DNA of 26,821 bases from Hungateiclostridiaceae bacterium UBA3922 (GCA_002386045.1 DGEQ01000120.1:14885-41705), one strand, 5' to 3'; shown: positions 16,030-24,405, counted from the first letter of the stretch. Numbers and translations: made by a program. Notes: a model not told the origin generated them from the letters alone.

Positions 16030-17079
16030 ATGTTGGAAAGAAAAAAGGCATTGGAGATAGCGCTCGGCCAGATAGAAAAGCAGTTCGGCAAGGGTGCTGT
16101 CATGAGGCTGGGAGAAGAAGCCCATCTCAACATAGAAACGATACCTACAGGCGCGATAGGCCTCGATATAGCACTCGGAGTTGGGGGTGTCCCGAGAGGC
16201 AGGATCGTCGAGATATTCGGACCCGAGTCTTCGGGTAAAACTACCGTTGCACTGCACATAGTGGCCGAAGCGCAGAAGATGGGCGGAGATGCTGCGTTCA
16301 TCGATGCGGAACACGCGCTCGACCCTGCTTACGCAAAAAATCTTGGAGTCGATATCGACAACCTTATCGTATCCCAGCCGGACACAGGAGAGCAGGCTCT
16401 CGAAATAGCCGAAGCACTTGTGAGGAGCGGAGCCATTGACGTGATCATAATAGATTCGGTCGCTGCCCTGGTCCCGAAAGCAGAGATAGACGGAGAGATG
16501 GGAGATGCTCATGTCGGACTCCAGGCAAGGCTCATGTCTCAGGCCCTCAGGAAGCTTGCCGGCGTAGTGAGCAAGTCGAAGACCACGGCGATATTCATCA
16601 ACCAGCTCAGGGAAAAGGTCGGCATCATGTTTGGCAATCCCGAGACGACTCCGGGCGGACGGGCCCTGAAGTTCTATTCCTCGGTCCGGATGGATGTCAG
16701 GAGGATAGAGTCGATAAAGCAGGGCACCGATGTGATAGGGAGCAGGACCAGGGTCAAGATCGTAAAAAACAAGGTCGCGCCGCCTTTCAGGGAAGCTGAG
16801 TTCGACATCATGTACGGCACAGGCATATCGAAAGAGGGAAGCATCCTCGATGTGGGCGTCAGCATGGACATCATAAACAAGAGCGGGGCATGGTTTTCCT
16901 ACAACGGCCAGAGGATAGGCCAGGGGAGGGAAAACGCCAAGCAGTTCCTCAGGGAAAACCCTGAAGTGGCGAAAGAGATAGAAATGAAGATAAGGGAAAA
17001 CTGTCAGCAGGCTTTTGCAAGGAATACGGCCATGCGTACCGCGGAAACCGGTAGTGCCGAAGATAATGATAACGAGTGA
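16030..17079 (+). CDS. recA: Recombinase RecA
   Basis: RecA forms filaments on single-stranded DNA, carries out strand exchange and triggers LexA self-cleavage. The 349-residue length is typical. Walker A is GPESSGKT (residues 64-71), and the family hallmarks ALKFYSSVRMDVRR and NQLREKVG are present. The C-terminus is acidic (SAEDNDNE), as usual. The frame is open further upstream to 15994, but the perfect AAGGAGGT SD (16014-16021), 8 bases before the ATG at 16030, fixes the start. The upstream LexA box gives SOS control, and recX follows in the same transcript. Confidence 0.98.
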   Translation: MLERKKALEIALGQIEKQFGKGAVMRLGEEAHLNIETIPTGAIGLDIALGVGGVPRGRIVEIFGPESSGKTTVALHIVAEAQKMGGDAAFIDAEHALDPAYAKNLGVDIDNLIVSQPDTGEQALEIAEALVRSGAIDVIIIDSVAALVPKAEIDGEMGDAHVGLQARLMSQALRKLAGVVSKSKTTAIFINQLREKVGIMFGNPETTPGGRALKFYSSVRMDVRRIESIKQGTDVIGSRTRVKIVKNKVAPPFREAEFDIMYGTGISKEGSILDVGVSMDIINKSGAWFSYNGQRIGQGRENAKQFLRENPEVAKEIEMKIRENCQQAFARNTAMRTAETGSAEDNDNE

Positions 17080-17114
17080 GACTGGTTCACAGAATATCCG
17101 GGAGGTGGCCGTTA

Positions 17115-17747
17115 TTGGAGATAACGTCGGTAGAAAGGAACAGGAAACACAGGGACAAGCTTTCGGTATACATAGACGGGAAATTCGCATTCAACATCTC
17201 CGAGGCGGACTATCTCTCGCTCAATCTCTATGAAAGATCCGAGATCGACGAGAAGACCATAGATTACATCAGGAACACTATCAATTTCCAGGAGGCCAAA
17301 TCCAGGGCGATCAGGTACCTGACCCTCAGGATAAGGACTGAGAAAGAAGTCCGTGACAAGCTGAAGAGCGAAGGTTACGACCGCGAATGCATATCGCGGG
17401 TCATAGATGAACTGAAAGCCATGGGGTATATAAACAACCAGCTTTATGCGCAGAAATACGTATATGACAGGAGCAAGCTCAAGCCGATGTCGAAAAGGAT
17501 GATGAAGCTTGAACTGCTGTCAAAAGGTATCCCGGAAGAGGTTGCCGACGAGGTGCTGGCCGACTGGAAAGCCGAAGATAAAGACGTGGCCAGGAGCCTT
17601 GTGAAAAGGAAGTTCGGCAAGTATGACCTCAGGGATGGAAAGATAGTCAAAAAGGCTTACATGTTCCTTGCCCACAGGGGCTTCAGCGGGGACACCATAA
17701 AAGAGGTGCTGAGGGAACTGGACGCGGAGATAGAAGACGAATCGTAA
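17115..17747 (+). CDS. recX: Regulatory protein RecX
   Basis: RecX binds RecA filaments and modulates their activity. The 210-residue protein has the family's N-terminal beta hairpin (RDKLSVYIDGKFAFNI), the repeated three-helix units (ALRYL-type stretch AIRYLTLRIRTEKEV) and the C-terminal FLAHRGFSGDTIKEVL. The frame could start at a GTG (17076) that overlaps the recA stop codon. The TTG at 17115 has GGAGGT 8 bases upstream and gives the normal N-terminus, so it is preferred. It is in the SOS-controlled recA transcript and ends at a strong terminator. Confidence 0.9.
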   Translation: MEITSVERNRKHRDKLSVYIDGKFAFNISEADYLSLNLYERSEIDEKTIDYIRNTINFQEAKSRAIRYLTLRIRTEKEVRDKLKSEGYDRECISRVIDELKAMGYINNQLYAQKYVYDRSKLKPMSKRMMKLELLSKGIPEEVADEVLADWKAEDKDVARSLVKRKFGKYDLRDGKIVKKAYMFLAHRGFSGDTIKEVLRELDAEIEDES

Positions 17748-17779
17748 AGAAGCGGATCCATTGGAAAGACAGCAATGAG

Positions 17780-17807
17780 AAAGGTGCTTTGTGCACCTTT
17801 ATTTTTT
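17780..17807 (+). terminator. Rho-independent terminator of recA-recX
   Basis: An 8-base-pair stem AAAGGTGC (17780-17787)/GCACCTTT (17793-17800) with a 5-base loop is followed by ATTTTTT. Confidence 0.9.
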
Positions 17808-17846
17808 CCGTTCAAAACAGGAATGGCGTGCATTTGCTTTCCTGTA

Positions 17847-17875
17847 TTGTGAAAAAGCTATATATGCTGTATATT
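17847..17875 (+). promoter_or_regulatory. Promoter of rimO-pgsA
   Basis: TTGTGA (17847-17852) and TATATT (17870-17875) are separated by 17 bases. The predicted start near 17882 lies about 25 bases before the rimO start codon, giving a short leader. Confidence 0.6.
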
Positions 17876-17907
17876 ATACAAAGCAGAAACAACAGGGAGT
17901 GTTATGG

Positions 17908-19248
17908 TTGAACAAAAAGATCGGGATGGTATCGCTCGGCTGTCCGAAGAACCTGGTGGACAGCGAACTGATGCTGGGAAAACTGAAATCCGAAGGATTC
18001 GAGATAGTCAATGATGAGGAGGCCGCGGATATTATCGTCATCAACACCTGCGGCTTCATAGAAAGCGCGAAGCAGGAATCGATAAATACGATCCTCGAAA
18101 TGGCGGAACTGAAGGGAAAAAACTGTGAACTGCTGGTCGTCGCGGGATGCATGGCGGAAAGGTACCGAAATGAAATACTGGAGGAGATCCCCGAAGTAGA
18201 CGTAGTGCTTGGCACCGGTAGTTACCAGGAGATAGCGGAAGCAATCAGGGAGGCTTATGGCGGCAAACGTGTATCAAGGTATGGGAAAGCGCCGGACTTG
18301 TCTTACCTTGACGGAGAAAGGGTCGTTTCCACCGGGAAAGGCTATGCTTACCTGAAGATCGCAGAGGGGTGCGACAACCGCTGCACATACTGCATAATAC
18401 CGGCCCTGCGCGGACCCTACAGGAGCAGGAAGATGGAATCTGTCGTCGAAGAGGCCAGGCGTCTTGCCGATGCCGGGATAAAGGAACTTATCGTCACCGC
18501 CCAGGATACCACCAGGTACGGCCTGGACCTCTACGGCAAAAGGATGCTGCCCGAGTTGTTGAGGAGCCTCGGAAGGATAGAGCCGGTGGAATGGATAAGG
18601 ATACTTTACTGCTATCCTGAAGAAACGGACATGGCGCTGCTGAGAGAGATAGCTGAAAACGACAAGGTTTGCAAATACATCGATATCCCCATCCAGCATG
18701 CAAGTCCGCAAGTCCTGAGGAAAATGGGGCGCAGGGGAAGCATCGAAGAAACATCCAGGCTTATCGATACGATAAGGGCTGAAATACCGGATGCAGTCAT
18801 CAGAACGACAGTGATAACAGGTTTTCCGGGCGAAACCGAAGAAGATTTCGAAACACTTGCTGCATTTATTGAAAAATACAGGTTTGACAGACTTGGTGCA
18901 TTTATGTATTCTAAAGAAGAAGGTACGGCAGCATACGATATGCCTGGCCAGGTGCCGGCAAAAGTGAAACGCACGCGGTACAACAGGCTGATGAAGATAC
19001 AGAAAAAGATTTCGGCCGGACTGAACAGGCAAAGGCTTGGGAAAGTTTATAAAGTGCTTGTGGAAGGGGTAGCGGACGACGGTATATTCTATTACGGCAG
19101 AAGCTATGCCGAAGCGCCTGAAATAGACGGGCTTATATACTTTACAAGCAAGGAGCCGCTGGAAATCAACAGTTTTGTGAATGTCAGGATACTTGATGCA
19201 GGAGATTACGATTTAACAGGAGAGGCACAGCATGAATCTTCCGAATAA
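17908..19248 (+). CDS. rimO: Ribosomal protein S12 methylthiotransferase RimO
   Basis: RimO is a radical SAM enzyme that methylthiolates an aspartate of ribosomal protein S12. The 446-residue protein has the N-terminal cluster cysteines (Cys12, Cys48, Cys81 in LGCPKN, NTCGF and AGCMAE), the radical SAM motif Cys155-x3-Cys159-x2-Cys162, and a C-terminal TRAM domain. The VSLGCPKNLVDSE start and ALRGPYRSR after the SAM motif fit RimO better than the related MiaB or MtaB. The frame is open upstream to 17791, inside the terminator, so that start is not real. The TTG at 17908, 8 bases after AGGGAG, gives the normal N-terminus; a GTG at 17899 is the alternative. It overlaps pgsA by 17 bases. Confidence 0.93.
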   Translation: MNKKIGMVSLGCPKNLVDSELMLGKLKSEGFEIVNDEEAADIIVINTCGFIESAKQESINTILEMAELKGKNCELLVVAGCMAERYRNEILEEIPEVDVVLGTGSYQEIAEAIREAYGGKRVSRYGKAPDLSYLDGERVVSTGKGYAYLKIAEGCDNRCTYCIIPALRGPYRSRKMESVVEEARRLADAGIKELIVTAQDTTRYGLDLYGKRMLPELLRSLGRIEPVEWIRILYCYPEETDMALLREIAENDKVCKYIDIPIQHASPQVLRKMGRRGSIEETSRLIDTIRAEIPDAVIRTTVITGFPGETEEDFETLAAFIEKYRFDRLGAFMYSKEEGTAAYDMPGQVPAKVKRTRYNRLMKIQKKISAGLNRQRLGKVYKVLVEGVADDGIFYYGRSYAEAPEIDGLIYFTSKEPLEINSFVNVRILDAGDYDLTGEAQHESSE

Positions 19249-19849
19249 ACTGACTATTTCGAGGATCATCCTGGTACCCGTGCTCATGATATTCATCATA
19301 CCAATACCTGACGCGATCATAAATGCCGGGATCCTGGGCTTCATGAAACCGCAGATGATCGCGGCCAATGAATTCCTCGCTTCATACGGGCGCTACATCG
19401 CCGCTGGCATTTTCATAATAGCGTCGAGTACGGACGCCGTGGACGGGTATATCGCCAGGAAGAGGAAACTCGTCACCAGGTTCGGCAAATTCCTGGATCC
19501 AATTGCAGACAAGCTGCTGGTGACGGCAGCGCTCCTGGCACTCGTGCAGAGCGGCGATATCAATGGATGGGTCGCCATGATAATCATTTCGAGGGAGTTC
19601 ATAGTGACCGGACTGCGGCTCGTGGCGGCCGGAGAAGGGATAGTCATAGCCGCCAGCAATCTTGGCAAGCTGAAGACGGTTTTGCAGGATGTGGCAATAG
19701 TCGCGGCACTGCTCGACAATTTCCCTATCAGCCTGTTCACTGATTTCCCGTTCGACGATTATGCCATGCTGTTTGCCGTCATAGTTACGATATACTCATT
19801 GTATGATTACCTCAAAAAGAACAGCAGGGTCATCGATATCAACACGTAA
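19232..19849 (+). CDS. pgsA: CDP-diacylglycerol-glycerol-3-phosphate 3-phosphatidyltransferase
   Basis: PgsA makes phosphatidylglycerol phosphate, the committed step to phosphatidylglycerol. The 205-residue membrane protein carries the full CDP-alcohol phosphotransferase motif D-x2-DG-x2-AR-x8-G-x3-D-x3-D, with Asp68, Asp71, Gly72, Ala75, Arg76, Gly85, Asp89 and Asp93. A stretch of about 25 residues between the first two helices (about 27-52) makes it slightly longer than many relatives. The ATG has AGGAGAGG 6 bases upstream and lies within the end of rimO. rimO-pgsA next to cinA-recA is a familiar Firmicute neighbourhood. Confidence 0.94.
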   Translation: MNLPNKLTISRIILVPVLMIFIIPIPDAIINAGILGFMKPQMIAANEFLASYGRYIAAGIFIIASSTDAVDGYIARKRKLVTRFGKFLDPIADKLLVTAALLALVQSGDINGWVAMIIISREFIVTGLRLVAAGEGIVIAASNLGKLKTVLQDVAIVAALLDNFPISLFTDFPFDDYAMLFAVIVTIYSLYDYLKKNSRVIDINT

Positions 19850-19868
19850 GTCCCGGATAAAGCATACG

Positions 19869-19915
19869 ACGGGGAGATGTTCCGACGCTCAGCGGAAGGA
19901 AGTCTCCCCGTTTTT
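19869..19915 (+). terminator. Rho-independent terminator of rimO-pgsA
   Basis: The outer stem ACGGGGAGA (19869-19877)/TCTCCCCGT (19903-19911) encloses an inner TTCCG/CGGAA stem and is followed by a T run (19911-19915). Confidence 0.92.
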
Positions 19916-19925
19916 GATAAAATTG

Positions 19926-19954
19926 TTGCATACATGTGAAATATATTATATACT
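19926..19954 (+). promoter_or_regulatory. Promoter of the fapR-plsX-fab operon
   Basis: TTGCAT (19926-19931) and TATACT (19949-19954) are separated by 17 bases. It lies 10 bases after the pgsA terminator. Transcription would start near 19961. Confidence 0.7.
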
Positions 19955-19967
19955 TTTAGTAATAGGA

Positions 19968-19986
19968 CATAGTATCAGGTAATAAT
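19968..19986 (+). promoter_or_regulatory. Probable FapR operator
   Basis: CATAGTATCAGGTAATAAT matches about 13 of 19 positions of the FapR box as I recall it (ATTAGTACC-TGA-TACTAAT in Bacillus). It lies at about +8 to +26 relative to the predicted transcription start, and an extra half site TTAGTA occurs at 19956-19961. Its place directly ahead of fapR fits the known autoregulation, in which malonyl-CoA releases FapR. Confidence 0.65.
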
Positions 19987-20022
19987 TATCACACAAAAGC
20001 ATGCAAAGCAGGTGTTTGACGA

Positions 20023-20598
20023 ATGAGCCGATCATCCTCATCAAAAAAGGAAAGGCAGCAGGAGCTGATAGAAAAAATAAAGGAAGACCCGTTCCTCACG
20101 GACGAGGAACTGGCCGAACTGTTCAATGTCAGCGTGCCTACTATAAGGCTTGACAGGCTCGAGATGGGTATCCCGGAACTGAGGGAAAGGATAAAGAGCG
20201 TTGCCGAGAATAATTACAGCAAAGTCAAGTCGCTGCAGGGCGGAGAGATCATAGGCGAGCTTATCGACATAACCCTGGGGAAATATGGAGTATCCATCCT
20301 GGAAACAGATGATTCGATGGCCTTTGAAAGGACAAAGATCATAAGGGGCCATTTCATCTACTCGCTTGCCGAATCCCTTGCCATAGCGGTCATCGATGCG
20401 GATGTCGCTCTCGTGGGCGTCGCCAACATCAAGTATAAAAACCCCGTATACTCAGGAACGAGACTGATTGCCAAGGCTGAGGTGAAACGGACCAGGGGAA
20501 ACAGCTACATCGTCTGGGTCAGGATATACGACAGGCAGACCGAGATGTTCCGAGGGAAATTCATACTTGTTTCCCTTGAAAAACCCCAGGAAAAATAG
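20023..20598 (+). CDS. fapR: Transcription factor FapR, fatty acid and phospholipid biosynthesis regulator
   Basis: FapR represses fatty acid and phospholipid genes and is released by malonyl-CoA or malonyl-ACP. The 191-residue length is that of the family. The N-terminal DeoR-like helix-turn-helix (about residues 10-60, with LTDEELAELFNVSVPTIRLD) is followed by a hotdog-fold effector domain (about 70-188) with the usual RGHFIYSLAESLAIAVID segment. AGGTG lies 8 bases before the ATG. It heads the operon with plsX 55 bases downstream, the classic fapR-plsX order, and a likely FapR box sits in its own promoter. Confidence 0.95.
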   Translation: MSRSSSSKKERQQELIEKIKEDPFLTDEELAELFNVSVPTIRLDRLEMGIPELRERIKSVAENNYSKVKSLQGGEIIGELIDITLGKYGVSILETDDSMAFERTKIIRGHFIYSLAESLAIAVIDADVALVGVANIKYKNPVYSGTRLIAKAEVKRTRGNSYIVWVRIYDRQTEMFRGKFILVSLEKPQEK

Positions 20599-20653
20599 TA
20601 TCTTAAATTATGAAAAAACCGGGAAAACAGAGAAAAATACGGGGTGAACAGAT

Positions 20654-21748
20654 TTGAAGATACTGATAGATGCCATGGGAGGAGACTACGCACCGGATGC
20701 CATCGTCAACGGAAGCATCGATGCCGTGAAAATGCGGGACGGATTCGAGATAGCGCTTATCGGCGACCGGGAGCAGATCGAAAGGATACTTGCGGCAAGG
20801 AATTTCAGGAGCGACAGGATAGAAGTGATCCATGCAAAAGAAGTGATAACGAACGATGACATCCCGACACGCGCCATCAGGAGAAAAAAGAACTCGTCCA
20901 TGGTCGTCGGTTTCAATATGCTGAAGGAGAAGAAGGGAGACGCTTTCCTTTCCGCCGGGAGCACAGGAGCCCTGCTGACAGGCGCGCTGTTCATACTCGG
21001 CAGGATGAAAGGCGTCGACAGGCCGGCACTCGGGGCAATAATCCCCACGAAGGCCGGGAAATGCCTGCTGATAGACGCCGGACTGAACACTACATGCAGG
21101 CCCGTGAATTACTTGCAGTTTGCGATTTTCGGCTCAGCGTACATGAAAGGGCTGTTCAACATGGAAAAACCGCGGGTCGGCCTTGTGAACATGGGGACGG
21201 AAGCCAGGAAGGGCACCGAGATACTCAAACAGGCTTACGAACTCCTGAAAACGTCCGACCTGAACTTCGTAGGCAACATCGAGGGTAAGGACATACCGCT
21301 GGGAAATGTCGATGTTGCGGTGTGCGACGGGTATGTAGGAAACGTGATGCTGAAGTTCCTTGAAGGGACCGGATCTTTCTTTGCAGGGCTTTTGAAAGGT
21401 ATGTTCACGAAGAACATATTTTCGAAGATATCCACCCTGTTCGTCATGAAAGATATGAAGGCCTTCAAGAAGATGGTGGATCCGTCCGAAGACGGAGGGG
21501 CGCCTGTCCTGGGCGTCAACGGGCTTGTTGTCAAGAGCCACGGAAATTCGGACGAGAAGACCATCAGGAACGTGATATTCAAAACTTTGAACCTCGCAAA
21601 CAGCCCTGTATTCGATGAGATACGCAACAGTGTTGAAAAGATGGAGGTTGCTGTTGATGGCGAAAAGGCAAAAAGAGAGCGTAAACGTTGGTATTTTAGG
21701 TATAGGAAGCTGCGTCCCGGAAAAAGTACTGACCAACTCAGACCTTGA
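20654..21748 (+). CDS. plsX: Phosphate acyltransferase PlsX
   Basis: PlsX converts acyl-ACP and phosphate to acyl-phosphate, the donor for PlsY in phosphatidic acid synthesis. The protein starts ILIDAMGGDYAPDAIV, the standard opening of the family. The start codon is TTG, 6 bases after GGGGTGA. At 364 residues it is longer than the usual 330-345. The family-like part seems to end near residue 335 (SPVFDEIRNSVEKME), and the last 30 residues are a basic tail rich in Arg and Lys. That tail is encoded in the 92 bases that overlap fabH in another frame. The tail could be real, or a lost stop codon or sequence error could lie near 21640-21660. Confidence 0.93.
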   Translation: MKILIDAMGGDYAPDAIVNGSIDAVKMRDGFEIALIGDREQIERILAARNFRSDRIEVIHAKEVITNDDIPTRAIRRKKNSSMVVGFNMLKEKKGDAFLSAGSTGALLTGALFILGRMKGVDRPALGAIIPTKAGKCLLIDAGLNTTCRPVNYLQFAIFGSAYMKGLFNMEKPRVGLVNMGTEARKGTEILKQAYELLKTSDLNFVGNIEGKDIPLGNVDVAVCDGYVGNVMLKFLEGTGSFFAGLLKGMFTKNIFSKISTLFVMKDMKAFKKMVDPSEDGGAPVLGVNGLVVKSHGNSDEKTIRNVIFKTLNLANSPVFDEIRNSVEKMEVAVDGEKAKRERKRWYFRYRKLRPGKSTDQLRP

Positions 21749-22667
21749 GAAGATGGTCGACACCTCTGACGAATGGATAATCCAGAGAACAGGGATCTCT
21801 GAAAGAAGGATAACAGACAGGAACACTCCCACATATTCGCTGGCTGTTGAAGCAGCCAGACAGGCCATCAAGGACTCGGGCATAGAACCCGGGCAAATCG
21901 ACCTTGTGCTGGTGGCCACCAGCACTCCGGATTTCCTTACACCATCCACTTCGTGCATCGTCCAGAAGGAGACAGGAGCGGAGAATGCTGCGGCATTCGA
22001 CATAATGGCCGCATGTTCGGGCTTCATATACGGGCTGACGATCGCCAAGCAGTTCGTCGAGACCGGCTATTACAAGCATGTGCTCCTGGTCAGCAGCGAA
22101 GGCATGTCGAAGGCTGTTGACTGGACCGACAGGAAGACCTGTGTCCTGTTCGGAGATGGAGCGGGGGCAGTGGTCGTAGGGAAGGTGGAAGAAGGATTTG
22201 GAATATTGTCGACATACCTTGGCGCTGACGGCGCGAACGGCCACCATATCACTATCCCATGCCTCTACATGCCGGAAGAGGAACTGGAAAAGAGGAAGAA
22301 CTACGAGAACAAGATTGCAGTTTACCAGGACGGTCACGATGTGTTCAAGTTCGCTGTCAAAATAATGCCTTATGCCACGGAAAAGGTGATGGAAAAGGCA
22401 GACATCACACTCGATGACGTAAAATACATAATACCCCACCAGGCAAACAGCAGGATAATCGAAAGCGCCGCCAAAAGGCTCGGCGTGGCTCTTGAGAAGG
22501 TTTACACCATAATCCGGAAATATGGGAACATGTCTTCAGCCTCGATACCTGTAGCCATGGATGATGCATACCGGAAAAAGCGCATCAACAGGGGAGACAA
22601 CCTGGTGCTTGTGGGGTTTGGCGGCGGGCTGACATGGGGTTCCGCGCTTCTGAGGTGGAGCAAATAA
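21657..22667 (+). CDS. fabH: 3-oxoacyl-ACP synthase III (FabH)
   Basis: FabH condenses acetyl-CoA or another short acyl-CoA with malonyl-ACP to start fatty acid chains. The 336-residue protein has the full triad Cys120 (MAACSGF), His261 (PHQAN) and Asn291 (YGNMSSAS). Its frame is open back to 21615, but GGAGG (21643-21647) sits 9 bases before the ATG at 21657, and this start gives the usual N-terminus. It therefore begins inside the 3' end of plsX. A 41-base gap leads to fabD. Many clostridia carry fabK between these genes, but here it is absent. Confidence 0.96.
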   Translation: MAKRQKESVNVGILGIGSCVPEKVLTNSDLEKMVDTSDEWIIQRTGISERRITDRNTPTYSLAVEAARQAIKDSGIEPGQIDLVLVATSTPDFLTPSTSCIVQKETGAENAAAFDIMAACSGFIYGLTIAKQFVETGYYKHVLLVSSEGMSKAVDWTDRKTCVLFGDGAGAVVVGKVEEGFGILSTYLGADGANGHHITIPCLYMPEEELEKRKNYENKIAVYQDGHDVFKFAVKIMPYATEKVMEKADITLDDVKYIIPHQANSRIIESAAKRLGVALEKVYTIIRKYGNMSSASIPVAMDDAYRKKRINRGDNLVLVGFGGGLTWGSALLRWSK

Positions 22668-22708
22668 TTGGAGCATATAATTAGTCAGAAACAGTATGGA
22701 GGATCCGT

Positions 22709-23644
22709 ATGGGTAAGATCGCTTTCATTTTCCCCGGACAGGGAGCCCAGTATAAAGGGATGGCAAAAGATATCGCGGCCGAATACAGGTCCGCATCCGA
22801 CATATTCGATCAGGCAGGCGAAGCACTAGGCTTCGATATGAGGGAAATGATATTCGAAGGCGATGAGGAGACGCTGAAAATAACCGAAAACACGCAGCCT
22901 GCCATTGTGACTGCCAGCGTGGCATGCCTGATGCCCCTTCTCGAAGCAGGCATAAAGCCGGATTTCACGGCCGGGCTCAGCCTCGGTGAGTATTCCGCCC
23001 ATGTGGCGTCCGGTACTATGGACTTCAAAACGGCGGTATCCCTTGTCAGGAAAAGGGGGAAATACATGCAGGAAGCAGTGCCGCTGGGAATCGGGACCAT
23101 GGCGGCCATCATCGGGCTTTCAAGGGAAGACGTGGAGGACTGCTGCAGGGAGGCATCGCAGTACGGTGTCGTAGAGCCGGCTAACTACAACTGTCCGGGC
23201 CAGATATCGATAGCAGGGGAAACCAGGGCAGTTGAAAAAGCAATGGAACTATGCAGGGAAAGAGGTGCCAAAAGGACAGTACAGCTAGCTGTGAGCGCTC
23301 CGTTCCACTGCAGCATGCTGACGCCTGCAAGGGACAGGTTGCGTGCAGAGCTTGAAAACATCGAATTCAGCGATTTCAAAGTACCGCTGGTCGCTAATGT
23401 GACTGCCGAAATAGTCGGATCTCCCGCGGAAATAAAGGACCTTCTGGCAAGGCAGGTATGCAGCCCGGTACTTTGGGAGGATTCGATAAGGCATATGCTG
23501 GAACTGGGAGCCGATACTTTTGTTGAGATCGGACCTGGTAAAGTGCTCAGCGGATTCATGAGGAAAATAGACAGGGACGCCAGGACCTTCAACGTGGAGG
23601 ACCTGTCATCACTGGAAAAAACTCTTGAGGAAATAGGAAAATAG
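22709..23644 (+). CDS. fabD: Malonyl-CoA:ACP S-malonyltransferase (FabD)
   Basis: FabD loads malonyl onto ACP for chain elongation. The 311 residues are typical. The catalytic serine is Ser91 in GLSLGEYS, and the partner histidine is His200 in SAPFHCSM. The oxyanion glutamine is in IFPGQGAQ at the N-terminus. GLSLGE instead of GHSLGE is a normal variant in Clostridia. GGAGG lies 6 bases before the ATG. fabG follows after 14 bases. Confidence 0.96.
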   Translation: MGKIAFIFPGQGAQYKGMAKDIAAEYRSASDIFDQAGEALGFDMREMIFEGDEETLKITENTQPAIVTASVACLMPLLEAGIKPDFTAGLSLGEYSAHVASGTMDFKTAVSLVRKRGKYMQEAVPLGIGTMAAIIGLSREDVEDCCREASQYGVVEPANYNCPGQISIAGETRAVEKAMELCRERGAKRTVQLAVSAPFHCSMLTPARDRLRAELENIEFSDFKVPLVANVTAEIVGSPAEIKDLLARQVCSPVLWEDSIRHMLELGADTFVEIGPGKVLSGFMRKIDRDARTFNVEDLSSLEKTLEEIGK

Positions 23645-23658
23645 ACGAGGAGGCGGAT

Positions 23659-24405
23659 ATGATGCAGCTTAACGGAAAGACCGCCCTGATAACCGGCTCC
23701 GCCAGGGGTCTGGGCAAGGCGATAGCGATAAAGATGGCTTCCCTGGGTGCGAATATCGTACTGAACGATATCCCGTCATCGGAAGCGCTCGACGAAACCG
23801 CAGAGGAACTCAGGAAAGCCGGGTACAGGGTGGCGGTGGCAAAAGGCGATGTCAGGAACCAGGATGATGTAAAGGCAATGGTCGCAACAGCGGTGGAAAC
23901 CTTCGGCAGCCTGGACATCCTTGTGAACAATGCCGGGGTGACGAAAGACAAGCCGCTGGCCATGATGTCGGAAGAGGACTGGGACCTGGTACTTGACATA
24001 AATCTCAAGGGAGCCTTCATATGTACGAAGTTGGCCGTGAAGCAAATGATAAAGCAAAAGTACGGCCGCATAGTCAATATCGCCTCGGTCGCGGGCAGGT
24101 ACGGCAACAGGGGACAGGCCAACTATTCCGCGTCAAAGGCCGGCCTTATAGGGCTGACGATGTCCACTGCAAAGGAGTTCGCTTCCAAGGGCATCACCTG
24201 CAATGCGGTGGCACCCGGCCTGATACAGAGCCATATGACCGACGCGCTGCCGGAGGAAGTCAGGCAGAAATACCTCGGGAACATCCCACTCGGAAGGTTC
24301 GGGACGCCTGAAGACGTGGCGAATGTTGTTGCGTTCCTGGCTTCGGACGAAGCGTCGTACGTGACAGCGCAGGTAATTGATATTGACGGAGGACTTGTTA
24401 TGTAA
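23659..24405 (+). CDS. fabG: 3-oxoacyl-ACP reductase (FabG)
   Basis: FabG reduces 3-ketoacyl-ACP with NADPH in each elongation cycle. This 248-residue short-chain dehydrogenase has the cofactor loop TGSARGLG (residues 12-19), NNAG, and the catalytic Ser143, Tyr156 and Lys160. The SD GAGGAGG precedes two adjacent ATG codons (23659 and 23662); spacing slightly favours the second, which would remove one Met. The operon context supports a fatty acid role over that of other SDR enzymes. Confidence 0.95.
   Translation: MMQLNGKTALITGSARGLGKAIAIKMASLGANIVLNDIPSSEALDETAEELRKAGYRVAVAKGDVRNQDDVKAMVATAVETFGSLDILVNNAGVTKDKPLAMMSEEDWDLVLDINLKGAFICTKLAVKQMIKQKYGRIVNIASVAGRYGNRGQANYSASKAGLIGLTMSTAKEFASKGITCNAVAPGLIQSHMTDALPEEVRQKYLGNIPLGRFGTPEDVANVVAFLASDEASYVTAQVIDIDGGLVM

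Noticed and set aside
16012..17190. A 392-codon open frame on the minus strand opposite recA
   Set aside because: It lies entirely antisense to a certain recA/recX region, has no SD or family resemblance, and arises from the codon bias of the sense gene.
22981..22990. GLSLGE instead of GHSLGE around the FabD active-site serine, considered as a lost residue
   Set aside because: Leu at this position is a normal variant among clostridial FabD proteins, and Ser91 and His200 are intact.
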